Shown here one piece after another: positions 35,174 to 44,437 of a stretch of DNA of 64,000 nucleotides. The notes under the pieces were generated by a model. It did no database searches, had not been told where the DNA came from, and saw nothing but the letters and a program-made list of their open reading frames with translations. Positions within the stretch are counted from its first letter, which is position 1. The number at the start of each line of letters is the position of its first letter. The stretch comes from Shewanella marinintestina (GTDB lineage: Bacteria; Pseudomonadota; Gammaproteobacteria; Enterobacterales; Shewanellaceae): contig NZ_JAKILC010000005.1 in NCBI RefSeq assembly GCF_023283845.1, positions 243,113-307,112 on the forward strand, read 5' to 3'. Both the position numbers and the translations under genes were made by a program.

Positions 35174-36016
35174 GTGGTTTCTATAGCCAAACAGCAAGAC
35201 ACTGCCAGCTTTTATAATACCCATGCGGCTAAGCTAGCTGCCCAGTATCAATCAACTTCATTTGAGCTAGTGCACGAGTCTTGGGTTGCGCATTTAACTG
35301 ATGTCTTTGTTTCTCATGCCAGTTCTCATATTAGCTCTCATATTGGTTCTCATAGCATTTCCAATGCTAGCTATCACACTAACTCTTACGCTAGTTATCA
35401 ATCAGCTTTAACCGATCCCACTGTGTATTCCGCAAGCATTAATGTGCTGGATATTGGCGCAGGCTCCGGCCGTGATGTTAAATATCTAGCAGAGCAAGCA
35501 ACAAGCCAGCAAAGTGTTGCTGTCTATGCCATAGAGCCCGCAAGCGAATTAGCTGCAATAGGCAAAAGCTTAACTCAAGACCTTAACGTCACTTGGATAC
35601 AAGACTCACTCCCGGCGCTTAATACATTAAGTAAAATGTCTGACCTTAACCAAGCCAACCTGCGCTTTAAGCTCATTTTACTTAGCGCTGTTTGGATGCA
35701 CATTCCTGAATCACAAAGGCTTCAAGCGCTTACACGTTTAGCCGAATTGCTTGAACCTCAAGGCAAGTTGATTATCACCTTACGTCACGGACCAAGTGGT
35801 GATGAGCGAGAAATGCATCAGGTAAGTATGCAAGAGCTAGAAACGCTGTGCCAAAACTTGAGTGATAACAGCCTAAAGCTAACGATTATCGATAGCGTCA
35901 AAGCTGAAAAAGATAAGCTAGGTCGAGACAAGGTTTACTGGGAAACGCTAGTACTGCAAAAGGTAACCAAGCAGGGTGACGATATTGAGATGCAATCGAC
36001 GGGTGAACAGTCATGA
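35174..36016 (+). CDS. Class I SAM-dependent methyltransferase with Ser/His-rich insert
   Basis: A 280-residue Rossmann-fold methyltransferase. The SAM-binding motif I is VLDIGAGSGRDVKYLAEQA (near residue 95), and a helix-strand DLNQANLRFKLILLSAVWMHI corresponds to motif IV. Residues ~45-80 form a low-complexity SHxS / NASYH insert coded by imperfect 15-bp repeats. The start is GTG, with AAGGA about eight bases upstream. Its stop overlaps the HNH nuclease start by four bases (ATGA), so the two are translationally coupled. No DNA-methylase NPPY/DPPY motif is seen, so the target is unknown; it need not be DNA. Confidence 0.82.
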   Translation: MVSIAKQQDTASFYNTHAAKLAAQYQSTSFELVHESWVAHLTDVFVSHASSHISSHIGSHSISNASYHTNSYASYQSALTDPTVYSASINVLDIGAGSGRDVKYLAEQATSQQSVAVYAIEPASELAAIGKSLTQDLNVTWIQDSLPALNTLSKMSDLNQANLRFKLILLSAVWMHIPESQRLQALTRLAELLEPQGKLIITLRHGPSGDEREMHQVSMQELETLCQNLSDNSLKLTIIDSVKAEKDKLGRDKVYWETLVLQKVTKQGDDIEMQSTGEQS

Positions 36017-37104
36017 GCGAATCTTTATTTCAACATGTTGATGCACAAACTCAAGTTAGCTTTATTAGTTATTTGCAGCGTTTGTTAGTCGAAGGGGAGT
36101 TTACCGCAACCTATAAGTTTGCCTTACTGCACGCCTTAGCTGATATCTGTATCGAGCGACCACTGCACAGTGATGTTACCGCCAACCTGCACGATGCATT
36201 AGACAGTGTGATCACCATAGACGAGTTAGTGGTGAAATTTATCGAACTGTATTGGCAACACTCTTTACCTTATAACGGCGTGGGTGATGAAGCATTTGTA
36301 CTGTTACAAAACTCTGGCGGTCAATCGGCATTGGTACAAGATTTAGCGGCGTTTCGCCAGCAAGGTATACGTACCCTTGGGCAGTTAAAACAACATGCAG
36401 GCTGGAATAAGTTAGTCAGTAAAACCCGAAGTACTTTTAAGCAAGGCCCACTTTGGCGATTACAGTTGCTTGCGGGTAAAGAAGAGTGCTTTTACTACAA
36501 CCACGACAAGACGCAAAAACATATTGTGCTTAAACCTGGCATCGCTTTTTGCTTTAGGCGTTTTTACGATTTAGTCGTATCACTCTCAAGAACCCACTGG
36601 ACACAAAAAGTCAGTGCATTCCCCGCAAATTTCAACGTACTTGGCGGCAAAGGTAACTTATCTGAATTTTTGTTCGGTTGTGACCGCAGCTCAATTATCA
36701 GTGCTAGACCGCTACTAACCGAGATCCAAAAAGGTAAATGCTTTTACTGTAATAAGCCGCTGAAAAACGATGGCAGCAATGCAGCCGAAGTGGATCACTT
36801 TATCCCGTGGGCGCGATATCCAAACGATCTCGGCCACAACTTTGTTTTAGCACATCGCAGTTGTAATAACGCCAAGCGTGATCACTTAGCTGCCCAGCGT
36901 CATAAAGAGCGTTGGTATGAGCAAAACATTATAAACAACACTGCACAAATCACATCAGAGCTAAGCCAGTATTTTATTTGTGATAGTTCTCGCTCTGAAG
37001 CCATTACCGCTTGGGCGTATCAGCTAGCGCACCAAGGAGAATCGCCATTGTGGCTAGCGGACAGGGAGTTTGAAGCTTCAACAAACAAAATGTTTGCATA
37101 TTAA
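36013..37104 (+). CDS. HNH endonuclease domain protein
   Basis: A 363-residue protein with a C-terminal HNH nuclease. The zinc cysteines are CFYC, the catalytic strand EVDHFIPWARYP carries the first His, and the asparagine/second zinc site is NFVLAHRSCNNAKRDHL. The N-terminal 230 residues are of unknown function; they may recognise a substrate. The gene overlaps the methyltransferase by four bases and lies 236 bases before a type I restriction operon. A defence role is therefore plausible but unproven. Confidence 0.82.
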   Translation: MSESLFQHVDAQTQVSFISYLQRLLVEGEFTATYKFALLHALADICIERPLHSDVTANLHDALDSVITIDELVVKFIELYWQHSLPYNGVGDEAFVLLQNSGGQSALVQDLAAFRQQGIRTLGQLKQHAGWNKLVSKTRSTFKQGPLWRLQLLAGKEECFYYNHDKTQKHIVLKPGIAFCFRRFYDLVVSLSRTHWTQKVSAFPANFNVLGGKGNLSEFLFGCDRSSIISARPLLTEIQKGKCFYCNKPLKNDGSNAAEVDHFIPWARYPNDLGHNFVLAHRSCNNAKRDHLAAQRHKERWYEQNIINNTAQITSELSQYFICDSSRSEAITAWAYQLAHQGESPLWLADREFEASTNKMFAY

Positions 37105-37340
37105 TCAAAAACTATTTTTTATTAATTTAATGCACGTATTTTATACCGAGTGGAGCAAATATTATGCGAAACCGGAGCGTGAATATATTAAGTCGAGAGT
37201 AAGTAACTTTACGTTTAAACCTATTGATGAATAGTTACTTTGCGACGGTCGAACAATTTGCATTTGTATGCATATTAACAAGTGTTAGAATCTGGCCTAT
37301 TTCTGGCTAGTAGCCATTACAACTCAAAAGATGCCTTTAT
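37105..37340. other. Intergenic region upstream of hsdM
   Basis: No gene is seen. It contains a candidate promoter (annotated separately). There is no T-run terminator for the HNH gene, so read-through into the R-M operon is possible. Confidence 0.4.
37264..37291 (+). promoter_or_regulatory. Candidate sigma-70 promoter of the type I R-M operon
   Basis: TTGTAT and TAGAAT are separated by 16 bases and lie about 50 bases before the hsdM ATG. The match to the consensus is moderate. Confidence 0.35.
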
Positions 37341-39746
37341 ATGGACCACTCAGTACATAACAAACTCGTTTCATTTATTTGGTCGATTGCCGACGACTGC
37401 CTTCGTGATGTCTATGTTCGTGGTAAATACCGCGACGTTATCTTGCCTATGGTGGTGCTACGCCGTCTGGATACGCTTTTAGAACCATCAAAAGAAGCAG
37501 TATTGGAAGAAGTTAAATTCCAAGTAGAAGAAATGAATGAAACTGAGCTTGATGACGCACCATTGTGCGCTGCATCAGGTTATGTTTTCTACAACACGTC
37601 TAAGTGGACCCTACAAACGCTGTTTAACACTGCGACCAACAACCAACAGATTCTGCTGGCTAACTTCGAAGACTACCTAAACGGTTTTAGCGACAACGTA
37701 AAAGAGATTGTCGAGTGTTTTAACCTGAAAGCTCAAATTCGCCACATGGCGGGAAAAGACGTTCTGCTAAATGTGATTGAGAAATTCGTTTCGCCATATA
37801 TCAACTTAACGCCAGAGGTTAAAGAAGATCCTGAGGGCAATAAACTATCAGCACTCAGCAACCTTGGTATGGGTTATGTATTTGAAGAGTTGATCCGTAA
37901 ATTCAACGAAGAGAACAACGAAGAGGCTGGTGAGCACTTTACTCCGCGTGAAGTTATCGAATTGATGACGCACCTTGTCTTCGACCCAATGAAAGACAAT
38001 TTACCACTTTCAATCACAGTGTATGACCCTGCTTGTGGTAGTGGCGGTATGCTGACAGAAACGCAAAACTTTGTTGAAGAAAAGTATCCAGCATCAAACC
38101 GTGATATCTACCTTTACGGCAAAGAGATCAACGATGAGACTTATGCCATCTGTAAGTCGGATATGATGATCAAAGGTAACAACCCAGAAAATATCCGTGT
38201 TGGCTCAACTCTTTCTACAGATGAATTTTCGTCAGAACGTTTCGATTTTATGCTATCTAACCCGCCTTACGGTAAGAGCTGGGCGAGTGAGCAAAAGCAC
38301 ATCAAAGACGGTATAGATGTCGTAGATGGTCGCTTTAAAGTGAAGTTAAAAGACTACTGGGGCGTTGAGGCAGAACAAGATGCGACCCCTCGTTCAAGTG
38401 ACGGCCAGTTACTTTTTCTGATGGAAATGGTCACAAAGATGAAATCGCCGCAAGTCAGCCCGTTAGGGGCTCGTATTGCCTCGGTTCACAACGGTTCAAG
38501 TTTGTTTACCGGTGACGCAGGCAGTGGTGAAAGCAACATTCGTCGTTACATTATTGAAAATGACATGCTGGATGCGATTGTTCAGTTGCCAAATAACCTG
38601 TTCTACAACACGGGTATTACCACCTATATCTGGCTGCTTAATAATAACAAACCTGAAAGCCGCCAAGGCAAGGTACAGCTGATTGATGCTAGCTTACTGT
38701 TCCGTAAGTTGCGCAAAAATTTGGGTAACAAAAACTGCGAGTTCTCACCAGAGCACATTGCGGAAATTGTCTCGACCTATCTTGAGAACCAATCCGTTGA
38801 GCGTGCAATCGATGAGAAAGGCGATTCTGTCGGTGTTGCTGCACAAGTATTTAAAAACCAAGATTTTGGTTACCACAAAGTGAATATTGAGCGCCCAGAT
38901 CGCCGCAGTGCCCAATTCCGTGCTGATCTAATTGAGCCGCTACGGTTTGAAAAATCACTGCGTGAAGTGATGGAGTACTTGTACACCGAATATGGAGCAC
39001 AAGTTTATGAAGTTGGCTTTGTTAAAGGGATTGAAAAAGAGATCACTAAATGGTGTGAAGAAAACGATATCAGCCTAAACAAAGCGGCAAAAACCAAATT
39101 GCTAGATACGAAAAATTGGATTAAGCAGCGCGCACTGGTTAATGCGGCAAATCAGTTACACAGCGAGATTGGTGAAGACACTTACAACGACTTTAACCAG
39201 TTCAAACAGCGAGTAGATACAGAGCTGAAATTACTCGGTCTTAAACTTTCGGCTCCTGAAAAAAAAGCTATCTTGGATGCTATCAGCTGGTATGACGAAA
39301 ATGCAGAAAAAGTCATCAAGAAAGTCGCCAAGCTAAAGCAAGACAAGTTAGATGATTTACTAGAAAACTACGAATGCGAACTGCAAGATTTGCCAGATTT
39401 CGGCTACTACCCAACGGGTAATCACAACGAGTTCGTGACTTATGAGTCAAGCTCAGCTCTGCGTGATAGTGAATCTGTACCGCTTGAACAAAGTATCTAT
39501 CAATACTTCCTTGATGAAGTAAAACCACATGTGGATGAAGCATGGGTAAATCTTGAATCCGTCAAGATTGGTTATGAAATCAGCTTTAATAAATACTTCT
39601 ATCGTCATAAGCCACTCCGTTCAATGGATGAAGTCGCTCAAGATATTATTGTGCTTGAACAAAAATCGGAAGGTTTGGTTGCTGACATTCTGGGTATCTC
39701 TGTAGCTAAAGTTCAGGGGGAATCTGATGACCGATACTATGATTAA
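37341..39746 (+). CDS. hsdM: Type I restriction-modification methyltransferase subunit
   Basis: An N6-adenine DNA methyltransferase subunit of 801 residues. The N-terminal HsdM helical domain (SFIWSIADDCLRDVYVRGKYRDVILPMVVLRRLD region) is followed by the catalytic domain with SAM motif DPACGSGGML and active-site SNPPYG. The C-terminal ~270 residues extend beyond a typical ~520-residue HsdM and are rich in charged helices. It pairs with HsdS to methylate and with HsdR to cut. The hsdS gene overlaps its end by 20 bases. Confidence 0.95.
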   Translation: MDHSVHNKLVSFIWSIADDCLRDVYVRGKYRDVILPMVVLRRLDTLLEPSKEAVLEEVKFQVEEMNETELDDAPLCAASGYVFYNTSKWTLQTLFNTATNNQQILLANFEDYLNGFSDNVKEIVECFNLKAQIRHMAGKDVLLNVIEKFVSPYINLTPEVKEDPEGNKLSALSNLGMGYVFEELIRKFNEENNEEAGEHFTPREVIELMTHLVFDPMKDNLPLSITVYDPACGSGGMLTETQNFVEEKYPASNRDIYLYGKEINDETYAICKSDMMIKGNNPENIRVGSTLSTDEFSSERFDFMLSNPPYGKSWASEQKHIKDGIDVVDGRFKVKLKDYWGVEAEQDATPRSSDGQLLFLMEMVTKMKSPQVSPLGARIASVHNGSSLFTGDAGSGESNIRRYIIENDMLDAIVQLPNNLFYNTGITTYIWLLNNNKPESRQGKVQLIDASLLFRKLRKNLGNKNCEFSPEHIAEIVSTYLENQSVERAIDEKGDSVGVAAQVFKNQDFGYHKVNIERPDRRSAQFRADLIEPLRFEKSLREVMEYLYTEYGAQVYEVGFVKGIEKEITKWCEENDISLNKAAKTKLLDTKNWIKQRALVNAANQLHSEIGEDTYNDFNQFKQRVDTELKLLGLKLSAPEKKAILDAISWYDENAEKVIKKVAKLKQDKLDDLLENYECELQDLPDFGYYPTGNHNEFVTYESSSALRDSESVPLEQSIYQYFLDEVKPHVDEAWVNLESVKIGYEISFNKYFYRHKPLRSMDEVAQDIIVLEQKSEGLVADILGISVAKVQGESDDRYYD

Positions 39747-41004
39747 GCAGATGCCTAAGTACGAGTGTTACTTAGCTACAGAAATTGATTGGATTGGTGA
39801 TATTCCTGCTCATTGGAGCGTTAAAAAAGCAAAGTTTCTGTTCAACGAAGTGAATGAGCGCTCTATCGACGGGAGCGAAGAGTTATTATCGGTATCACAC
39901 CTTACTGGAGTTAGTCGCCGTTCCGAAAAAAATGTGACCATGTTTCAAGCTGAGGACTATACAGGCTCTAAACTGTGTCAGCCTGGAGACTTAGTTATGA
40001 ACATTATGTGGGCATGGATGGGAGCGTTAGGTGTTTCTGACATAGAGGGAATAGTGAGCCCATCATATGGTGTGTTTAGAACTAAAAGAGCCAATGAATT
40101 TAATTCAAAATTCTTAGAGTATTTGTTAAAGACTCCCAAATATATTGAATATTACAACAAGGTCTCAACAGGGCTGCATTCTTCGCGTCTTCGCTTTTAT
40201 GCTGATATGTTCTTCGGTATGAAGCTAGGGTTTCCTAGTTTCAAGGAGCAGAACTTAATTATTGAATTTTTGGATAAAAAAATATCTCAAATTGATGAAG
40301 CTATTGCGATCAAACAAAAACAAATCGAGTTGTTAAAAGAACGTAAGAAAATCATTGTTAAGAAATCGGTTACTCAAGGTTTGAACCCTGATGTAGCAAT
40401 GAAAGATTCTGATGTTGGTAGTATTGGTCAGATACCTAAGCATTGGAAATTGATGTCTCTCAGATATGCATTTGAGTTTAAAAATAATATGCGTGTGCCG
40501 CTTAGTGCTATAGACAGGGGGGATATGCAAGGAAAGTATCCTTATTATGGTGCAAGTGGGATTATTGATTATGTTGATGATTATATTTTTGATGAAGAGT
40601 TGATATTGATTGCTGAAGATGGAGCTAATCTATTAAGTAAATCTACCCCATTGGCATTTGTGGCCTCTGGCAAATATTGGGTAAACAACCATGCTCATAT
40701 AATTAAACCAAAATTTGTGGGGTTCAAGTATTGGGCTGAGTTATTGAGCTGTCTTGACTATACCATTTTCATTTCTGGAGCTGCTCAACCCAAACTAACT
40801 AGAGATAGACTTGGCTCAGTAAAACTTCCTGTTCCTCCAGAGGATGAAATCCTTGAAATAGTAGACTTTATTGAATTAATAATTCCACCTATTGATTCTG
40901 AGATTGAGTTAAGTACAAGGCAAATCGAAAAACTGAAAGAGTACAAAGTTGTTATGATCAACGACGCTGTAACCGGTAAAATCAAAGTGATGGAGCTGGC
41001 ATAA
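39727..41004 (+). CDS. hsdS: Type I restriction-modification specificity subunit
   Basis: A 425-residue DNA-recognition subunit with two target-recognition domains (about 1-190 and 215-400). Each is followed by a conserved helix, IDEAIAIKQKQIELLKERKK and the shorter IELSTRQIEKLKEYK. The repeats EIDWIGDIPAHWSVKKAKF and VGSIGQIPKHWKLMSLRYAF open the two halves. It determines a bipartite DNA target that cannot be predicted here. The next gene starts immediately after its stop codon. Confidence 0.93.
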   Translation: MTDTMIKQMPKYECYLATEIDWIGDIPAHWSVKKAKFLFNEVNERSIDGSEELLSVSHLTGVSRRSEKNVTMFQAEDYTGSKLCQPGDLVMNIMWAWMGALGVSDIEGIVSPSYGVFRTKRANEFNSKFLEYLLKTPKYIEYYNKVSTGLHSSRLRFYADMFFGMKLGFPSFKEQNLIIEFLDKKISQIDEAIAIKQKQIELLKERKKIIVKKSVTQGLNPDVAMKDSDVGSIGQIPKHWKLMSLRYAFEFKNNMRVPLSAIDRGDMQGKYPYYGASGIIDYVDDYIFDEELILIAEDGANLLSKSTPLAFVASGKYWVNNHAHIIKPKFVGFKYWAELLSCLDYTIFISGAAQPKLTRDRLGSVKLPVPPEDEILEIVDFIELIIPPIDSEIELSTRQIEKLKEYKVVMINDAVTGKIKVMELA

Positions 41005-42417
41005 ATGGCGGTTGTTGTTGCTAGTTGCACACTAGAAAAGCTATTTTCCGGTATGCCGATTTTAGCTTCTGACGGTAAGGTTGAGACAGACGTTCACGGG
41101 ATGCTTGCCATCCCTGAATATCAGCGCCCCTATCGCTGGAATGAAGAGCAAATCACACGCCTGTTGAATGACTTTAAGCTTCATCAGCAAGAGCTAGCTG
41201 GTAAACCAGAAGCAGAACATTGCCCGTTCTATTTGGGCAGTGTGATCTTGCATCAACACGGTGACAAGCTGAATATTATCGATGGTCAGCAACGCCTGAC
41301 CACAATGGCGTTGATTTCCCACTTATCGGGCAAATACGCCGACCTTAAATTGGTTTATGAATCCCCAGAGAGCCAGCAGCAAATTAAACACAACTTCGGT
41401 TGGCTGTATAAGCATGAAGCTTCTTTGGCTGATATCGACTTTGCACAAATCAACATTACCTTGGTAGTGACAGACAGCGAAGATGAAGCCTACCGCTTTT
41501 TTGAAACCCAGAACACGGGCGGGGTGCGTTTAGCAGGGCCAGATATTATCAAAGCGCATCATCTGCGAGCGGTTGATGAGAAGGACAAATCTGCGGTAAA
41601 CACCTTTGCCACCCGTTGGGAAGCTCTGGGGGATTTAAACCCCGTAGTTGATATTTTGTTGCGTGGTCGCTATTGGCAACATCTGAACTTCCGAGACTAC
41701 CCGCTACACAACCAAACTCAGCAAGTGCGTAATAGCATTGTCACCGAACTGGCAGAGCAAACAGGCAAAGGTGACGATACTGCCTTTGGTAGAATTGCTC
41801 GTACTTATATGCCAAATGGCGGTGAGAGCCTAGCACAGCCTCAGGTCGGTTATGAGTTGCGCCAGCCGCTAAATAGTGGCGCTAACACCATCCACTATTT
41901 GCAATATTTTGAGCAACTGCGCCAAACCTATTTGCTGAAAAACTCAACGCAAGCTGAGCTTGCAGCTTTTTACGAGTTCTATCAAAAGCTGGTGTGTAAA
42001 CTCGATGGCTGCGGTTATCTCAAACAGCTCTATGACGCATGCCTGTTGCTCTACATCAGTCAGCATGGGCAGCAAAGCCTAGAGGTAGCAGCGAAAAAAC
42101 TTTTCCGCGTGGTTTATTCTCGTCGAGTAGAGAACCAAAAAGCAGTAAAAGAGAAATCGGTTCCTGCTTTCGTAAAAGAAACCCCAGTTCTGGATTGGAT
42201 TGCAATGAGCTATACCCCAGAGCAGTGTTTTACACAGCTAGATGGTTTTAAGCTGTCGGTAGACAAGAGTGGCTTTGATAAAAACAGCGTTAAAAAACGT
42301 TTCGTAGAAAAAGTATCGCAATATTTTGGCCTTGATATAGACAAGCAAGATTATGCCAATCAATTTGGCCCTGCATTTAGCCAATACATCTCTGTGTTAG
42401 GAGCAAAACATGGGTGA
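41005..42417 (+). CDS. DUF262 protein (GmrS-like) within the R-M operon
   Basis: A 470-residue DUF262 protein. The ParB-like core shows IPEYQRPYRWNEEQI and LNIIDGQQRLTTMAL. No C-terminal HNH (DUF1524) motif is seen, so it looks like the GmrS-like NTP-sensing half without the nuclease half. It begins directly after hsdS and overlaps the next DUF262 gene by eight bases. Related GmrSD proteins restrict modified phage DNA; that activity here is inference. Confidence 0.85.
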   Translation: MAVVVASCTLEKLFSGMPILASDGKVETDVHGMLAIPEYQRPYRWNEEQITRLLNDFKLHQQELAGKPEAEHCPFYLGSVILHQHGDKLNIIDGQQRLTTMALISHLSGKYADLKLVYESPESQQQIKHNFGWLYKHEASLADIDFAQINITLVVTDSEDEAYRFFETQNTGGVRLAGPDIIKAHHLRAVDEKDKSAVNTFATRWEALGDLNPVVDILLRGRYWQHLNFRDYPLHNQTQQVRNSIVTELAEQTGKGDDTAFGRIARTYMPNGGESLAQPQVGYELRQPLNSGANTIHYLQYFEQLRQTYLLKNSTQAELAAFYEFYQKLVCKLDGCGYLKQLYDACLLLYISQHGQQSLEVAAKKLFRVVYSRRVENQKAVKEKSVPAFVKETPVLDWIAMSYTPEQCFTQLDGFKLSVDKSGFDKNSVKKRFVEKVSQYFGLDIDKQDYANQFGPAFSQYISVLGAKHG

Positions 42418-44401
42418 TCATTTATCAGTGCAAACTGAGCTTCTGACGCTAGAGAAAATCTACACCGATAACTACCAGTTTTCTATTCCCAGCTATCAAC
42501 GTCCTTATGTCTGGTCAGATGATGATGTCTTGCTGCTGTTTCGAGATATTAAAGAAGCGTGTCGATTAAAAGAGCCAAACTATTTTATCGGCACCATACT
42601 TTCGTCTCGCATTGAACAAGATGGAGAGCGGATTTATGAGCTGATCGATGGTCAGCAACGCACCACCACATTAATGCTAATGACCATTGCTTTCAAATAC
42701 GCAGGCATTAAGTCTGATCTTGCAGGGCTTGCTGTTTATACATCAAATAACGGGGAAGATAAGCCTCGTCTTCAGTTTTCAATTCGCGAGCAAGTTCAGC
42801 AGCTTTTGGGTGGCCTAGCGGGGCTTAAGAACTATCAAGTGCCCTCTAAGGAGACGATCGCCGACAATGCTTATCTTAAACAGATGGGCGTGGCGTTAGA
42901 TGTATTGACCAAAGAAGTAGAGAAGCTCAAATCAGACGGTTTGGTGAGCGCCGAAGCTATGGGGGATTACCTCTACCGCCAAGTTCAATGGGTAAACAAC
43001 ATTGTGCCAATACAAATGGACTTAAACCGATTGTTCGCCACCATGAACACCGCTGGCATACAGTTAGAGCAAGCGGACATTTTAAAGGCGAAGCTGTTCA
43101 AACATATTCATACTGACAAAGCGCAATATGATGCAATGTGGGTGGCGTGTGAGCATCTGGAAAACTATTTTGAGCGCAATGTACGCAAAGTATTTCCTAA
43201 TGCCGATTGGTATCATATTGAACCCGAACATTTGGCGTCTTTTGATGCTGAATGCTTCGCTGCAAAAGATGAAACCTCCGAGGAGTCATCTGGCTTGTCG
43301 ATTGCTCAGTTAGCATCACAAGTTAAAGCAAGTTCAATTCCTGATAACACCAAACAAGAGAAGTTTGAAACTTACGATCTGGACGTTGAAACGGTTTACT
43401 GTCGCCCAATCATCAAGTTCCCGCTGTTATTGATTCACGCTTACCGAGTCTACTTGGCGCTTAATGATCATAATGATATTGAGCCACGTCTGCATAGTGA
43501 TCGCTTGTTGGAGATATTCGACCCAATTATCAACGGTGATGAGCAATCGGTAAAGCTGTTTATCGAAACGCTATGGCAGGTTCGCTACCAGTTTGACCGT
43601 TGGGTTGTGAAATGGGTTGAACGTGACGATGCGACAGATGCGCAGCTTGGTTTAACGTATCAATCTCGCAGCAAGTCGAATGACACTTACTACATCAACC
43701 GAACGCAGAAAGAGCTGACGGATATTGTGCTTTTGCAAAGTGTTCGCAACTTTACCGGTGAGCGCAGCGCTCAGTATTGGTTAACGCCATTTCTTTCAGG
43801 CTTGATCCGTTCGAGTATCAAACAAGACTCTGAGGCGCTAGAACTGCTAGAAAATATCGACAACAAAATGTCACTATCAATCGATACTCAGAAAGAGGCA
43901 AGCTTTGCACTGGCTGAGGGCTTGGAGCCTAACTACCAGAGTTGGCAATCACAATCGACGTACTTTGAACAGTCGTTAGGGACGAGTTTCGAGCACTACT
44001 GGTTTCAGAAACTTGAATACTTGATTTGGAAGCAAATGAAGGCTTCAGAATCTTCATTGTCTTCTGAAGAATTGAATAAGTTCAAAAGGTACCGAATTAC
44101 GTCTAAAAACTCAGTAGAACATGTTCATCCTCAAAATGATGAGTATAAGAGTGAGTTAGCATATGAAACGTTAAACTCATTTGGTAATTTAGTATTACTT
44201 AGTCCCGCTGAAAACTCTTCTTATGGACATCAAGACGTTGACAAAAAGCGTATTGATTTCGATAGGAAGTCCCATTTCGACGCACTCAAATTGAGAGAGA
44301 TGTTTGCTGTAAAAGGGCAGGGGCTATGGGGCAAACAACAGATAGATGACCATCTAGAAGACATGATGGTAGTATTTGCTCAGCACTATAAACATCAATA
44401 A
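42410..44401 (+). CDS. DUF262-DUF1524 protein (GmrSD-like nuclease)
   Basis: A 663-residue protein with an N-terminal DUF262 domain (IPSYQRPYVWSDDD, IYELIDGQQRTTTLM) and a C-terminal DUF1524 HNH-type region (NSVEHVHPQNDEYK, LNSFGNLVLLSP, about 570-620). This is the architecture of GmrSD-type modification-dependent nucleases. The AGGAG ribosome binding site lies inside the previous gene's end. It lies between hsdS and hsdR, so it is co-transcribed with the type I system. Confidence 0.87.
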   Translation: MGDHLSVQTELLTLEKIYTDNYQFSIPSYQRPYVWSDDDVLLLFRDIKEACRLKEPNYFIGTILSSRIEQDGERIYELIDGQQRTTTLMLMTIAFKYAGIKSDLAGLAVYTSNNGEDKPRLQFSIREQVQQLLGGLAGLKNYQVPSKETIADNAYLKQMGVALDVLTKEVEKLKSDGLVSAEAMGDYLYRQVQWVNNIVPIQMDLNRLFATMNTAGIQLEQADILKAKLFKHIHTDKAQYDAMWVACEHLENYFERNVRKVFPNADWYHIEPEHLASFDAECFAAKDETSEESSGLSIAQLASQVKASSIPDNTKQEKFETYDLDVETVYCRPIIKFPLLLIHAYRVYLALNDHNDIEPRLHSDRLLEIFDPIINGDEQSVKLFIETLWQVRYQFDRWVVKWVERDDATDAQLGLTYQSRSKSNDTYYINRTQKELTDIVLLQSVRNFTGERSAQYWLTPFLSGLIRSSIKQDSEALELLENIDNKMSLSIDTQKEASFALAEGLEPNYQSWQSQSTYFEQSLGTSFEHYWFQKLEYLIWKQMKASESSLSSEELNKFKRYRITSKNSVEHVHPQNDEYKSELAYETLNSFGNLVLLSPAENSSYGHQDVDKKRIDFDRKSHFDALKLREMFAVKGQGLWGKQQIDDHLEDMMVVFAQHYKHQ

Positions 44402-44437
44402 AAACTTCGAGTCATCAAACCAAACAACGTGGTATTT

